Assembly (NCBI GenBank): GCA_963697365.1
Contig: CAVONT010000021.1
Location: 258,317 to 322,316, forward strand
Source: CAIXZV01 sp963697365
Lineage (GTDB): Bacteria > Chloroflexota > Limnocylindria > Limnocylindrales > CSP1-4
Direction: 5' to 3'
Length of the DNA: 64,000 bases
Shown: positions 44,752-55,565 of the stretch, piece after piece
Numbering within the stretch: position 1 is the stretch's first letter
How the letters are laid out: every line of letters starts with the position of its first letter
Program-made: the position numbers and the translations under genes
The notes under the pieces: model-generated
Seen by the model: only the letters and a program-made list of their open reading frames with translations
Database searches by the model: none
What the model was told of the DNA's origin: nothing

Positions 44752-44807
44752 CCGCCGCAGGCCGCCGCGACCGTGACGCCTCGAGGCCAGGCCCGGCCGA
44801 CGCCTGA

Positions 44808-45879
44808 CTAGGTGAGCGCCCCGTACACCGCCAGCTGCACCTCGTCGATCGCCTCGCGCGCGCCGCCCCACTTGCCGGTGAGGTAGACGAACACCAGGTC
44901 GTGCGCTGGATCGACCCACAGCCGCGTCCCCGACACCCCGCCGTGCCCGAACGCCGCCGCCGACGCCGGTGACGCGACCCCGGCCTTGCCCCAGCCGAGC
45001 GCGTAGTGCTCGTCGACCAGCCGGTCCTCGGCGCGGCCCGAGGCCGTCAACCGTGACCTCGCGCGTCATCAGGTCCACGACCGACCGTCCCAGCACCCGT
45101 ACACCGTCGAGCTCGCCGCCGCGCAGCATCGCCCGCCCGAAGCGCAGCAGGTCCGACGCCGTCGAGAACAGCCCACCGCCCGCCAGCCGCAGCGATGCGT
45201 ACCCCGCGACGGCCTGCTCCGCGGAGACACCCGGCGGCAGCGGCTGGAGCGAGCCGTCCCAGAAGCCGAGCTCGATCGGCGCCCGCCGCGTGCCACAGGC
45301 CGCGATGTCGAAGGTGGTGTCTGCCATCCCGAGCGGGTCCAGGATCTCCTCGCGCAGGACCTCGTCGAACGGCCGGCCCAGCTCGCGCGCGATCGCCTCG
45401 GCCAACAGGTCGAACGTGAACGTCGTGTAGAGGAACCGGCTGCCGGGCGCCCAGCCCTGGCCTTGCGCGATCGTCTGGCGGAGCACCTCGTCCCGCCGGC
45501 CTCCCGCGAGGAGCAGCCGCTCGAGTGCGATGTCCGAGAACCCGGCCGTGTGCGTGAGCACGTGCCAGGCCGTGAACGGTGCAAGACCCGCGGCATCAAG
45601 CTCCGGGAGCCAGCGGACCAGCGGCACGGTGAGCGGGAAGCGGCCGGACTGGGCGAGGCGCATGACCGCCGTCGCCGTGATGGGCTTGGTGATCGACGCC
45701 AGCAGGCACATGGCATTCGAGCCGATGCGGGAGCCATCCGACCGCTCCATCGCCTCGAGGCGGACGATCCCGTCCGCGCCGGCGATGCCCAGGATCACGA
45801 AGGGGACATCGTCGCGCTCGACCTGGTGGCGGGCGATGTCGAAGGCGGTCTCCAGGCCGTCGGACTCGAAGCGGGGCAT
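44808..45879 (-). CDS. serine hydrolase, beta-lactamase class C / penicillin-binding family (one frameshift)
   Basis: This is about 355 residues. The nucleophile motif S-x-x-K appears as LLASITKPITA and the Tyr motif is in RFLYTTFTFDLLAEAI. ILDPLGMADTTF and the late HGG (FGHGGVSGTRLWVDP) complete the family pattern. ATG 45879 gives MPRFESDGLETAFDIA. No signal peptide is visible, so it is probably a cytosolic esterase or amidase-like enzyme rather than a periplasmic beta-lactamase. One base is extra near 45050, where VTVDGL changes to RAEDRLVDEHYALGWG. The start is divergent from a lipoprotein gene 37 bp away. Confidence 0.8.
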
Positions 45880-45916
45880 GCGGGAACTCTACCGCCCGCG
45901 CTGCCGTCGGGACGCC

Positions 45917-46449
45917 ATGCCGAATACGAAGCCGCTCGTCCTCCTGTTGCTCACCTTCCTCGTCGCCGCCTGCGGCGGCACCAGCGCGACACCCGGGTCC
46001 ACGTCGGTCGTCGAACCGGAGCCCACCGTCGTGCCGGGCGGGCCATCGGCAGCTGCGGCCGAGACCGGCGTGCTCGTGACCTACGAGACGCGCGGCGGCG
46101 AGTGCCCACAAGGCGCCTGCGGGCTGAAGGCCGTGATCTTCCGCGACGGCACGGTGGAGCGCTCCGACGGGATGGCGCAGCAGGTGGACGACGCGACGAT
46201 GGCGCGCCTCATCGAGTTGGTCGAGGCCGCGGACTGGGACGCGATCCGCGCCGTCCCGTTCACGGGCGAGTGCCCGGTCAACTTCGACGGCCAGGAGCAG
46301 ATCTACACGTTCACGGTCAAGGGTCGAGGCCGTCGACGGTCGCGTCGTGCACGGTCCAGGTGGACCCAGGAGGCGGAGCCGTTCCGACCGTGCAGGGGAT
46401 CCTCTTCGGCGATCCGGGGGCTGAGCGCATCGCGGCCGAAATCGGCTAA
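45917..46449 (+). CDS. putative lipoprotein (one frameshift)
   Basis: About 177 residues carry a lipoprotein signal PLVLLLLTFLVAACGG, where the lipobox Cys follows VAA. A Thr/Pro-rich spacer leads to a small domain: GVLVTYETRGGECPQGACGLKAVIFRDGTVERSDG, ATMARLIELVEAADWDAIRAV, and CPVNFDGQEQIYTFTVKG. The frame shifts near 46325 and ends SCTVQVDPGGGAVPTVQGILF. The four Cys residues suggest two disulfides. The family is unnamed to me. It is probably anchored on the outer face of the membrane. Confidence 0.65.
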
Positions 46450-46492
46450 TGCGGCGGGTACAGGTTTCTGTCCCGGGCGTTACGATCCGCAC

Positions 46493-47237
46493 GTGACCGA
46501 CGCTGCCCCGCTGCCCGCACCGGACGTGCGACCCCCCTCACCCATCGCCGAGGAGATCCGCCTCCGGCTGGCCGACGACTGGGGCGAGCTCGGGGCCGCC
46601 TGGGGTGTCGCCCCGGCCATCGCCCGCGTCCACGCCTACCTCATGGCCCGCGCCGAGCCCCTCACCGAGCGCGAGGTCCGCGAGGCCCTGGGCCTGTCCC
46701 ACCGCGCCGCCAGCCTGGCCCTCGCCGAGGCGGAGTCCTGGGGCCTGGTGGAGCGGGTGGCCGAGCCGCGGCGCGTGGGCCGGCGTGGTCCCGCCGGGCA
46801 CCGCCTACATGGCCGTTGGCGACCACTGGCGCTGGTTCGGGCGCGTCGTGGCCGAGCGCAAGATGCGCGAGGGCGACCCCATCGTCGAAGTCCTCGAGCG
46901 CACGCTGGCCGACACGTCCGTCGCGCTCGCCCGCAACCCGGGCGACGCGGACCTGCTCCGGCTGCGCGACTGGCTGTCGACCTTCCTGATCTTCGTCCAG
47001 CTGTTCGACCGCGCCGTGGGCCTCGTGTCGCGCCTGGAGCCGACCGAGCTGGAGCGGGCCGTCCGCCTCCTGGGCGACGTCCCCGACGACACGATCCTGC
47101 GCCTGGTCACCCTGCTCGACGGTCTGCCGGACGAGGACGTCCTGGGCCTGGTCGAAGCGCTCTCGCGCCTCTCGCCGACGACCGCGCGCCGCGCCACGCA
47201 GCTGATGTCGGGCGTCGTGAGGACGCTCGTCCGGTAG
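46493..47237 (+). CDS. GbsR/MarR-type transcriptional regulator (one frameshift)
   Basis: About 248 residues start from GTG 46493. The winged helix-turn-helix reads WGVAPAIARVHAYLMARAEPLTEREVREALGLSHRAASLALAEAESWGLVERV. One extra C near 46798 shifts the frame, after which it continues GTAYMAVGDHWRWFGRVVAERKMREGDPIVEVLE. That is the typical GbsR-family C-terminal helical part. Such regulators control osmoprotectant or drug-efflux genes. An unusually long helical tail (LLRLRDWLSTFLIFVQLFDRA, ending VRTLVR) is present. The gene ends just before a bidirectional terminator. Confidence 0.75.
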
Positions 47238-47259
47238 CGTCCCGGCCGGCCCGGACATG

Positions 47260-47289
47260 CCGAGGCCCGCCCTCGCGGGCGGGCCTCGG
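47260..47289. terminator. convergent bidirectional terminator
   Basis: Two perfect 13-bp arms (CCGAGGCCCGCCC and its complement) flank the loop TCGC. The hairpin sits between the converging GbsR-type gene (stop 47237) and the subtilase (stop 47312). It lacks a long T-run, but its position and strength make termination in both directions likely. Confidence 0.75.
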
Positions 47290-47311
47290 TCGCTTCCGGA
47301 GGGAGCGGGGA

Positions 47312-50300
47312 TCAGGGGCGGACGTTGATGGCGATGGACTCGGCGCCCTTGGCACCGCTGTAGTTCATGACCAGGAAGCCGAGCTGCGACGGCGAGGCCG
47401 TCGCACCACCGGCGACCGTCGAGACCGTCCCGGTGACGGACGCGCCGGCGGCGACGGTGCCGTCGCCGAGATCGCCGTCGAGGAGGTAGCGCGGCGTCCC
47501 GCCGGTGTACCGCATCGGGCCGATGGCATCGGTGACCAGCCCGCTGAAGTAGTTGTCGTAGGCGAGGACGGTGAAGTCGAACTGGGTGGCGGGCGTGATC
47601 CCCATCGCCGACAGGGGAACGGTCAGGACCCGGTTCGGCGAGTTGAGGTCCGCATCGAGGAAGAAGTAGGCCGAGGCCGGCCCGCCCGCGGCACTCTGGA
47701 CATAGACCAGCGTCTGGCCGGTGGCGCCGAAGCCGTTGGCCTCCTGGGTGAAGACGTACCAGTCCGGGGTGCCGTCGAGATCGACGTCGATGTCGACCTC
47801 GATCCCGGCCGGGTACGCCGGGTGCGAGCGCTCGTCCCAGGTGGCCACGGCGAACTGGCCATACAGGGCTCCGCCGATCTCGGAACGCGCGGACACCCGC
47901 GCTCCGCAGGTCGATCGTGGCCAGGTTGCTCCCGGCCCCGGGCTGCTGCCCTGGGGCGATCCGGCCGCTGGTGCCGGTGAGGGCGAACACGCTGTACTCG
48001 CCGGCGATGGCGCCCGTGTTGGCCAGGGTCACGGTGGTACCGGCGGCCAGGTCGACGGTCGACGGCGTGGCCGAGACCTCGGCCGACGCCCGCGGCAGGA
48101 CATGCCACGGCACGTGGACCGCGTCGCCGCCGCCGCTGATCTCGATGTACCCGTCGTACTCGGGTCCGTTGAGCAGGGCGCCGTTGCCCATCTGCGACGG
48201 AGCGAAGGTGAACGGCCAGGTCGGGCAGCTTCGCCGGGTCGATCGAGAGCTGGACGTTGACGGTCTTGCTCTTGCCTGCGGCGATGGTCACCCTGCCGTT
48301 GCCCGGGATCGTCGCGACGACGCCGCCGCTGGCCTCGTCATCGGCGTACCGGAAGGTCGGGGTGAGGGTGTAGGTCCGCGAGCTGGTGCCGAGGTTCCGG
48401 ATGGTCAGCTTGCGGTTCAGCGAGATCGGTGCATCGACAGTCGTGGAAGCCGAACGACAGGCTCGGCTGGGCGACGCTGCCGGAGGTCGAGTCCCAGGCG
48501 ACCGTGGTGGTCGCCGCCGCCGCGTCGACCCGCACCTCGCCGCCGCCGATCCGGGTGATCGGGGCGAGCACGCCGGGCTGGGTGGCCGGATTGGTGTGGA
48601 TGTCCGTGTCGGCGGTGCCCATGAGGCGCGCCTTCACGGTCAGCGGGGCCTGCGGCCGGGTCGAGCGACAGCAGCAGCGCTGCCGCACCGGAGACCATCG
48701 GCGCGGCGCCGGAGGTGCCGCCGAACGCCTGGTCCCGGTCCCGGTGCCCGGCGATCGCCGAGACCGACGCGCCGGGGGCGGCGATGTCGGGCTTGATCGC
48801 GTCGAAGCTCATCGACGGACCGCGCGAGGACGAGGCAACCATGCTGCCCGCCAGCGGGACGGTGACGGCCGGGCTGACGGTGGCGACGACGACCGGTTGA
48901 CGCCCGTCGCGCCGAGCGCGGTCTTGATCCGGTTGCCGTCGGCCTGGGTGATGACCAGCGTCGGCACCATGGGCAGGTCGCCGCCGCCGAAGCTGAAGGT
49001 CGGCGGATCGCCGCGCGGCGTTGTTGGCGACCAGGACGCCGACGGCCCCGTCCTTGGTGGCGCGGTCCACCTTGAGGCTGACGGAGCAGGTGCCGCGGTC
49101 GATCAGCGCGACCTTGCCGGCCGGGCTGTTGCCGCCGAAGTAGGGCACGCCCGCGCAGGCCGTGTCCGAGTCGGACGACGTGCGCCGCTGAAGCCGGCCC
49201 CGATCGGGGCCCAGTCGACGGTGGCGGTGTTGCGTGATGGTGGACGGCGTGATGCCGGTCGACGACCAGCGGGTAGGCGACGGCGCTGGGCACCTGCGTC
49301 TGCGCGACGCTGATCACGCCCGGCGTCGTGGACGGCGAGCCGGCGATGTACGGGCGGTCGGCGCTGTTGCCGGCCGACACGACCACGGTGACGCCGGCGT
49401 CGACCGCGTTCTGCGAGGCGAACGACAGGTCGTCCTCCTGCTGCCCGTAGCTGGAGCCGAGCGACATGTTGACCACGTCGACGGCGTCGGTGATCGCGCC
49501 GTCGCCGTTGGGGTCGAGGGCGAAGTCCATGCCCTGCAGCAGGGCGACGCCGTTGCAGGAGGTCGCCACGGCCGAGCAGACCTTGACGCGCCACGAGCGA
49601 GGCACCCGGGGCGACGCCACCGCTGCCCGCGATGATGTCGGCGACGTGGGTGCCGTGGCCCTCGTAGTCGATCGGGTCGGGGTCGGGCGTCTCGGCGGTG
49701 TTGGGCCAGGCCTCGCCGACGAAGTCGTAGCCGTCCACCACCTTGGCGGTCGGGAAGAGCCCATTGCGGGTGGTCTGCAGCGGGTCTCCGGGCGCTGCTG
49801 CCGTAGGCGGCCTCGTAGGCTGCGAGGGTGCCCGCGCCGCCGAGGTTCGCATGGGTGTAGTCGATGCCCGAGTCGAGCACGGCAACCCGGATCCCGGAGC
49901 CGTTCGTGCCGCTGGGCGGCGCGAAGGCGCCCGAGCGCGCTCCGATGTACGGCACGGTCTCGGTGAGGTCAAGCTCGTAATTGCGGAGCGGCTGCACCGA
50001 CTTGACGCCCTTCACGGCGGCCAGGTTGTCGAGCTCGTCGGCGCCGATCCGGACGATCAGCGCGTTGGCGACCCGGCTGACCCGTCCGAGCTCGCGGCCG
50101 CCCAGCTGGCGGACCACGCGCTTGACCGCGTTCTGCTCCTTGCGGATCTGGTCTGCGCGCGTGCGCTGGCCAGCAGCGCCAAGCCTGCCGCCGCCCTTGG
50201 TGGCGTTGCGGCCGGCGGCCTCCGACACGGACGGCCCGGTCAGGCGCACGACGACGTCGACGCGTCGGTCGGCCGTCACCCTTGCGCCCGGTCCGAAATC

Positions 50301-50438
50301 GGCACCCTCCTCGATGGCCAGGTGGCCGATGTCCGGAGACCGGGTGATGGGGGTCTGGGCTCCGACTGGAGCCGCCGCGGTGGCCGCGAGCAGGCCTGCC
50401 AGCGACGCCGCGACGAACGCGGATCGACGGGTTCTCAC
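47312..50438 (-). CDS. large secreted subtilisin-like serine protease (S8) with PA domain (several frameshifts)
   Basis: About 1040 residues start GTG 50438 with a signal peptide (RRSAFVAASLAGLLAATAAAPVGAQ). An inhibitor-I9-like prodomain follows (VDVVVRLTGPSV; ELDNLAAVKGVKSVQPLRNYEL). The catalytic Asp is in VAVLDSGIDYTHANLGG, His in YEGHGTHVADIIAGSG, and Ser in AFGGTSGAAPMVSGAAALLLSL. A protease-associated insert is seen as GKVALIDRGTCSVSLKVDRA. C-terminal fibronectin-like domains end in FLVMNYSGAKGAESIAINV. Frame breaks lie near 49795, 49597, 49230, 49180, 49008, 48903, 48657, 48440, 48210 and 47890. The enzyme would be an exported or surface protease for peptide scavenging. Confidence 0.8.
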
Positions 50439-50701
50439 GCTGTGGGATCCCTCCTCTGCACAGGAGCAGGGTCGCTCCTGTCGGACGGGCACCCTACCAA
50501 ACCTGGCGCCGGTCGGATAGGGGGCATTGCGCCGGGAACCCGCGAGCCGGGGACGTCCCGGCCATCGCATCTGGCCGGGTTCGCGCGCGCCCGTGCGATA
50601 ATCCGGCCGTGACGTCGGACCGAACCGGTTCGATCGGGCCAGCACCCCGCGGCCAGCCTGGACGGCCGACCACTCACGCGTCTCCGGAGAGCCCCACGAC
50701 C

Positions 50702-51586
50702 ATGACCGAAACATCCACCTGGGCCACCAAGAAGGGCCTCGCCCAGATGCTCAAGGGCGGCGTCATCATGGACGTCGTCACCCCCGAGCAGGCCGTCATC
50801 GCCGAAGAGGCGGGCGCCGTCGCCGTCATGGCGCTCGAGCGCGTCCCGTCCGACATCCGCGCATCCGGCGGCGTGGCGCGCATGTCCGACCCCTCGATGA
50901 TCGAGGGGATCATGGCAGCGGTCAGCATCCCGGTCATGGCCAAGGCGCGCATCGGCCACTTCGTCGAGGCGCAGGTGCTCGAGGCCCTGGGCGTCGACTA
51001 CATCGACGAGTCCGAGGTCCTCACCCCGGCGGACGAGCGCAACCACATCGACAAGCACGCCTTCAAGGTCCCGTTCGTGTGCGGCTGCCGCAACGTCGGC
51101 GAGGCGCTGCGCCGGATCAACGAGGGCGCAGCGATGATCCGCACCAAGGGCGAGGCCGGCACCGGCAATGTCGTTGAGGCGGTCCACCAGCTGCGCGACG
51201 TGCTCGCCGAGATCCGCAGGCTCCAGGGGATGCGCGAGGACGAGCTGTTCGTCGCGGCCAAGGAGCTGCAGGCCCCCTACGAGCTGGTCAAGCAGGTCGC
51301 CGCCGAGGGAAGGCTCCCGGTCGTGAACTTCGTCGCCGGCGGCATCAGCACCCCCGCGGACGCCGCGCTGGTGATGCAGCTGGGCGCCGAGGGCGTCTTC
51401 GTGGGCTCCGGCATCTTCAAGGCCGAGGATCCGGCGCGCATGGCGAACGCCATCGTCCAGGCCACGACGCACTTCGCGGACGCCAAGATCATCGCGGAGG
51501 TCTCCAAGGGCCTCGGCGCGCCGATGCGCGGCATCGAGATGACGGCGATCCCCGAGGCCGAGCGGCTCGCGAGCCGCGGCTGGTAG
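50702..51586 (+). CDS. pdxS: pyridoxal 5'-phosphate synthase, lyase subunit
   Basis: The protein has 294 residues. The start ATG 50702 is chosen because MTETSTWATKKGLAQMLKGGVIMDVV fits the family; an upstream GTG adds an unusual tail. Conserved blocks are VMALERVPSDIRASGGVARMSDP, IPVMAKARIGHFVEAQVL, DYIDESEVLTPAD with the first catalytic Lys region, and GEAGTGNVVEAVHQL. FVAGGISTPADAALVMQLGAEGVFVGSGIFK contains the second Lys environment. PdxS builds PLP from ribose 5-phosphate, glyceraldehyde 3-phosphate and ammonia supplied by PdxT. It opens a four-gene set with pdxT, a GNAT and an ATPase. The frame is intact. Confidence 0.95.
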   Translation: MTETSTWATKKGLAQMLKGGVIMDVVTPEQAVIAEEAGAVAVMALERVPSDIRASGGVARMSDPSMIEGIMAAVSIPVMAKARIGHFVEAQVLEALGVDYIDESEVLTPADERNHIDKHAFKVPFVCGCRNVGEALRRINEGAAMIRTKGEAGTGNVVEAVHQLRDVLAEIRRLQGMREDELFVAAKELQAPYELVKQVAAEGRLPVVNFVAGGISTPADAALVMQLGAEGVFVGSGIFKAEDPARMANAIVQATTHFADAKIIAEVSKGLGAPMRGIEMTAIPEAERLASRGW

Positions 51587-51623
51587 TCGGAGCGGCCGGC
51601 ACCGCGACGGGGCCGGCAGCACG

Positions 51624-52264
51624 ATGAGGATCGGTGTCCTGGCCCTCCAAGGGGCCTTCGCGGAGCATGTGACCACCCTTCGCGCCATCGGCGTGGAGGC
51701 GGTCGAGGTGCGCCTGCCCAAGGACCTCGAGGACATCGATGGCCTGATCCTGCCCGGCGGCGAGAGCACGGCCATGCGCCGGCTCATCGACCGCTGGGGC
51801 ATGCGCCAGCCGATCCTGGACCTGGCGGCGCACGGGCGCCCCGCTCTTCGGGACCTGCGCCGGGATGATCGTCCTGGCGAAGGAGATCGCCGGCGGCGAG
51901 GAGCCCATCCTGCCGCTGCTGGACGTGACCGTGGAGCGCAACGCCTTCGGGCGCCAGCTCGAGTCCTTCGAGACGGAGCTGGCCGTCCCGCTCCTCGGCG
52001 ACACGCCCGTTCACGCGGTGTTCATACGCGCCCCTATCATCGAGCGCGTGGGACCCGGGGTGGATGTCCTGGCGCAAGCTCGAGGACGGGCGTATCGTCG
52101 CCGTCCGGGAGCGCAACGTGATCGCGATCTCGTTCCACCCCGAGCTTGCCGGGGAGACGCGCTTCCACCGCCTCGTGGCCATGCTGGCCGCCGAGCACGC
52201 CGACCCCGGTGAGGGTGTCGGGCGGCGGCGGCATCCCGTGCGCCGCGACAGGATGGAGGGCTGA
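51624..52264 (+). CDS. pdxT: pyridoxal 5'-phosphate synthase, glutaminase subunit (two frameshifts)
   Basis: The protein has about 212 residues: MRIGVLALQGAFAEHVTTLRAIGVEAVEVR, then GLILPGGESTAM, the catalytic Cys in LFGTCAGMIVLAKEI, DVTVERNAFGRQLESFE, FIRAPIIERVG and the His-Glu pair in AISFHPELAGETRFH. These are the defining PdxT (class I glutamine amidotransferase) blocks. Extra bases near 51840 and 52070 break the frame. It passes ammonia to PdxS. It lies 37 bp after pdxS and runs into the next gene 7 bp on. Confidence 0.9.
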
Positions 52265-52271
52265 GAACGCC

Positions 52272-53321
52272 GTGGCGAAGAGCGCGGGCAAGGTCAGGGC
52301 GGCACGGCTGACGGACCTCTCCGCCCTCGGCGAGCTGTCGCGGCTCGCCCAGGGCGCGGGGGATGGGACCCGGAGCCTCGGGCTGCCGGTGAGCGGTCCC
52401 CCGATCGGCGTGTTCTCGCTCTTCCGTCTCCCGCTGGGGGCCTTCACTCCGCACGACGTCATGTATGTCTACGAGCGCGACGGGCATCTCGCGGGCCTGC
52501 TGCGGGTCGAGCGCGACACGTTCCGGGACGAGTGGATCGTGGTGGAGCTGGACGCCGTGGGCGACATGGATGCGGGCGACGTCCGCTTCCGCCTGGTCCA
52601 GCACCTGCAGCGCGACGGCGCCAAGCGCGGGGCGGCCCGGTTCCATGTCGCCTGTGCCGACGCCGACGACAACGTGGAGCTGTTCATGCAGTCCGGGTTC
52701 GTGCGCTACGGCGAGGAGATGGTGCTCGCGCGGCCCGGTTCGCTGCCGCTCCCGTCGTCGATGGCGGATGCGGATGCCGTCGCGGCGGGCATCCGCGAGG
52801 TCGAGGCAAAGGATGCCCCGGAGCTGGCACGCCTCTACGCCTCGGTCACGCCCCGCCCGGTGCAGCGTCTCGAGGTCGTGCGCCTTCCCGACTGGGAGCG
52901 CCAGGGTCGCGAGCAGCGCGCGCCGCGCTCGTCGCTGGCACCGATCCTGCGCTTCGCCGACGTCTTCGGCTACGTGCTTGGCCCGCCCGGCGCGTCGGCT
53001 GCTGACGGGACGTCCATCGATGCGTTCGCGCAGGTTGGCGTGGCCAAGGAGGACCAGCCGCACTACCTCAAGATCATGGCGCGGCCAGAGGCGGATATCG
53101 GGCCGCTCATCAGGTTCGCGCTCGGGGTGATCGCGGCCCGCGCGGATGCCTCGACGCTCCATCGTCAGGGGGTGCTTGCCCCCGTCCGGACCTACGAGTC
53201 GCCGGTGGACCGCCGGCTGGAGGAGGAGGGCTTCGACTCGATCGCCACGGTCACGCTCCTGATGAAGGAAACCCTCGTCCGCGTCGCCGAACCGAGCCTC
53301 GTGCCGGCAGGCGTCCGATGA
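52272..53321 (+). CDS. GNAT-like acetyltransferase family protein
   Basis: The intact 349-residue frame starts from GTG 52272. The first half has a GNAT-like strand-helix pattern: VMYVYERDGHLAGLLRVERD, DEWIVVELDAVG, RLVQHLQRDGAKRGAARFHVAC and DNVELFMQSGFVRYGEEMVL, the typical carboxyl-end of an acetyl-CoA fold. The second half (EVEAKDAPELARLYASVTPRPVQ) looks like a second, more divergent unit. The acceptor is unknown. It overlaps the following ATPase gene by 4 bases, and this conserved spacing suggests functional linkage to PLP synthesis or to the ATPase. Confidence 0.6.
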   Translation: MAKSAGKVRAARLTDLSALGELSRLAQGAGDGTRSLGLPVSGPPIGVFSLFRLPLGAFTPHDVMYVYERDGHLAGLLRVERDTFRDEWIVVELDAVGDMDAGDVRFRLVQHLQRDGAKRGAARFHVACADADDNVELFMQSGFVRYGEEMVLARPGSLPLPSSMADADAVAAGIREVEAKDAPELARLYASVTPRPVQRLEVVRLPDWERQGREQRAPRSSLAPILRFADVFGYVLGPPGASAADGTSIDAFAQVGVAKEDQPHYLKIMARPEADIGPLIRFALGVIAARADASTLHRQGVLAPVRTYESPVDRRLEEEGFDSIATVTLLMKETLVRVAEPSLVPAGVR

Positions 53322-55546
53322 CGAGCGCACGGAGGCCAGCCACGGTGGGTTCGCAGGACCGGCAGCGGGCGGCAACGGACGATCTCGGCGTGCTCCTCGC
53401 GGCCATGCCGCCGGAGCTGGTGGAGGCGATCGACGCCCTGCCCGACCGCGAGTCGCTGATCGAGGTCGTCATGGACCTCGGGCGGCCGCCCGAGGCCCGC
53501 TACCCGGGCTCGGAGATCGTGCTCCTGGAGCGGGAGATCACCGAGCACGACATCGCGCACGTGGTCGATCACATCGGCGCGTTCGGCGACGACAACCGCG
53601 CCGGCATCGAGCGCACGCTGCACCGGATCACCGCCATCCGGAACCGGACCGGCAAGATCGTGGGCCTCACGCTGCGGATCGGGCGGTCCGTGTTCGGGAC
53701 GATCGAGATCATCGCGGACTTCGTGGAGACCGGGAAGTCGATCCTCATCATGGGCCGGCCCGGCATCGGCAAGACCACGATGCTCCGCGAGGCCGCCCGG
53801 GTGCTCGCCGACGAGCAGCGCAAGCGCGTGGTCGTGGTGGACACCTCCAACGAGATCGCAGGCGATGGCGACATCCCGCACCCGGCCATCGGCAAGGCCC
53901 GCCGGATGCAGGTCCGCACGCCCAGCCTCCAGCACGAGGTGATGATCGAGGCGGTCGAGAACCACATGCCCGAGGTCATCGTCATCGACGAGATCGGGAC
54001 GGAGCTCGAGGCGCAGGCCGCCCGCACGATCGCCGAGCGCGGCGTGCAGCTGATCGGCACCGCGCACGGCAACAACCTCGACAACCTGATGCTCAACCCC
54101 ACGCTGTCCGATCTGATCGGCGGGATCCAGAGCGTGACGCTGGGTGACGACGAGGCGCGCCGCCGGCGCAGCCAGAAGAGCGTCCTGGAGCGCAAGCAGC
54201 CGCCGACGTTCGACGTGATCGTGGAGATCCAGGACCGCGAGAAGGTCCTCGTCCATGCCGATGTGGCGGCCACCGTGGACGCGATGCTCCTGGGCGATCC
54301 CGTGACGCCCGAGCAGCGCTGGCGCGACGAGGAAGGCGTGCATCGCTCCCAGTCCCGGCCCAGGCCCACGGCACGCGATGGGGCCGGGCCGGGTGGGGAC
54401 CGGTTCAGCGGCCTGACCGGCGCGGGTGCCGGTGCCTGGGGCCGGGAGCCCGGCTGGCGCGGCGCATCGACCTATCGGACCGGCGGCTACGCGGGCGAGG
54501 ACCGCGGGCCATCGGCACGCCCAGGCTATCGGCCTGGCCAGTCTGGTGGATGGCGCTCCGGCCGTCCCGAGCGGGGCTCCGAGCGCGGCGACCGTGGCTC
54601 GCGCAGCCCGGAGGGCGACCGACCAGCGTCGATGACGGTGATGCCCGGCGAGCGCTTCGCCTCCGCGCCGGGAGTGCAGCATGCCGGCGCGCCGGGGGAG
54701 CGCTTTGCCAGTGCGCCGGGCGCGGCGTTCGTCGCTGGTGACATCGCCGACCGAGGACCACTCGAGCGATCCGAGGGGTCGCCCGTCGGCCCGCCCGTCC
54801 CGGACGTCCGGGCCCGTGACGCCCGCGAGCTCGCCCGCCAGCAGGCCTGGCGCGCGCAGGCGACCCGCGCCCTGCACGCGCACCAGGAGGACGAGGGCAC
54901 CCGCCCGGTCAACGCAGACGAGCTGCGCGCCGCCGAGGAGGAGCGGATCGCCCGGATGGTGCCCGGCGAGACCGTGCCCTCCTGGGATGACGAGGACGGC
55001 GATGATGCCGGGGACGGCGCCGGCGAGGAGGGCGGCTTCGGTGCGGCGGCGCGGATGGTGGAGACCGGGCTGCTGCCGACGCTCCGCGTGTTCCCGCACG
55101 GCATCAGCCGGCGGCGCCTGGAGCAGGCGATCAAGGAGCTGCAGCTGCCGGTGATCATCGCGCGCGAGCCCGACGAGGCGGACGTGGCGATGACCCTCCG
55201 CTCCGAGTACCGCCAGAAGCCGCCCGCGCTGCGGGACGTGGAGGACCGGGGCATCCCGATCTACGTGCTGAAGGCGAACACGATCGCGCAGATGCAGGCG
55301 TCGCTCACGTCCGTCTTCGCCCTCGAGGTGGACCCGCGCGAGGCGGCGTTCCGGGAGACCGAGGAGGCGATCGCCCTGGTGCTCAAGCAGCAGGAGCCGA
55401 TCGAGCTCGCGCCGCAGAACGCGTACATCCGCCGCCTCCAGCACCAGATGGCGGAGCGCGCGAACCTCGTGTCGCGCTCGCGCGGGCGCGAGCCGTACCG
55501 GCGGGTCCGGCTCTACCCGGACGCCGCACGGACAGCCTGGCGGTAG
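53318..55546 (+). CDS. Ycf45/SpoIIIAA-like AAA ATPase with C-terminal R3H domain
   Basis: The intact 742-residue frame starts from ATG 53318. An N-terminal domain (LPDRESLIEVVMDLGRPPEAR, HVVDHIGAFGDDNRAGIERTLHR) precedes the ATPase: Walker A in ILIMGRPGIGKTTMLREAAR, Walker B in PEVIVIDEIGTELEAQAA and a sensor in GVQLIGTAHGNNLDNL. A long Arg/Gly/Ser/Pro linker (about residues 345-540) follows. The C-terminal half has LRVFPHGISRRRLEQAIKEL and a final R3H motif, PQNAYIRRLQHQMAERANLVSRS then PYRRVRLYP, which binds single-stranded nucleic acid. The architecture is that of plastid Ycf45-like proteins of cyanobacteria and Chloroflexota. The role is probably RNA handling; this is family knowledge plus inference. 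Confidence 0.8.
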   Translation: MTSARRPATVGSQDRQRAATDDLGVLLAAMPPELVEAIDALPDRESLIEVVMDLGRPPEARYPGSEIVLLEREITEHDIAHVVDHIGAFGDDNRAGIERTLHRITAIRNRTGKIVGLTLRIGRSVFGTIEIIADFVETGKSILIMGRPGIGKTTMLREAARVLADEQRKRVVVVDTSNEIAGDGDIPHPAIGKARRMQVRTPSLQHEVMIEAVENHMPEVIVIDEIGTELEAQAARTIAERGVQLIGTAHGNNLDNLMLNPTLSDLIGGIQSVTLGDDEARRRRSQKSVLERKQPPTFDVIVEIQDREKVLVHADVAATVDAMLLGDPVTPEQRWRDEEGVHRSQSRPRPTARDGAGPGGDRFSGLTGAGAGAWGREPGWRGASTYRTGGYAGEDRGPSARPGYRPGQSGGWRSGRPERGSERGDRGSRSPEGDRPASMTVMPGERFASAPGVQHAGAPGERFASAPGAAFVAGDIADRGPLERSEGSPVGPPVPDVRARDARELARQQAWRAQATRALHAHQEDEGTRPVNADELRAAEEERIARMVPGETVPSWDDEDGDDAGDGAGEEGGFGAAARMVETGLLPTLRVFPHGISRRRLEQAIKELQLPVIIAREPDEADVAMTLRSEYRQKPPALRDVEDRGIPIYVLKANTIAQMQASLTSVFALEVDPREAAFRETEEAIALVLKQQEPIELAPQNAYIRRLQHQMAERANLVSRSRGREPYRRVRLYPDAARTAWR

Positions 55547-55565
55547 GCAGGATCGGGCTCGGGAA

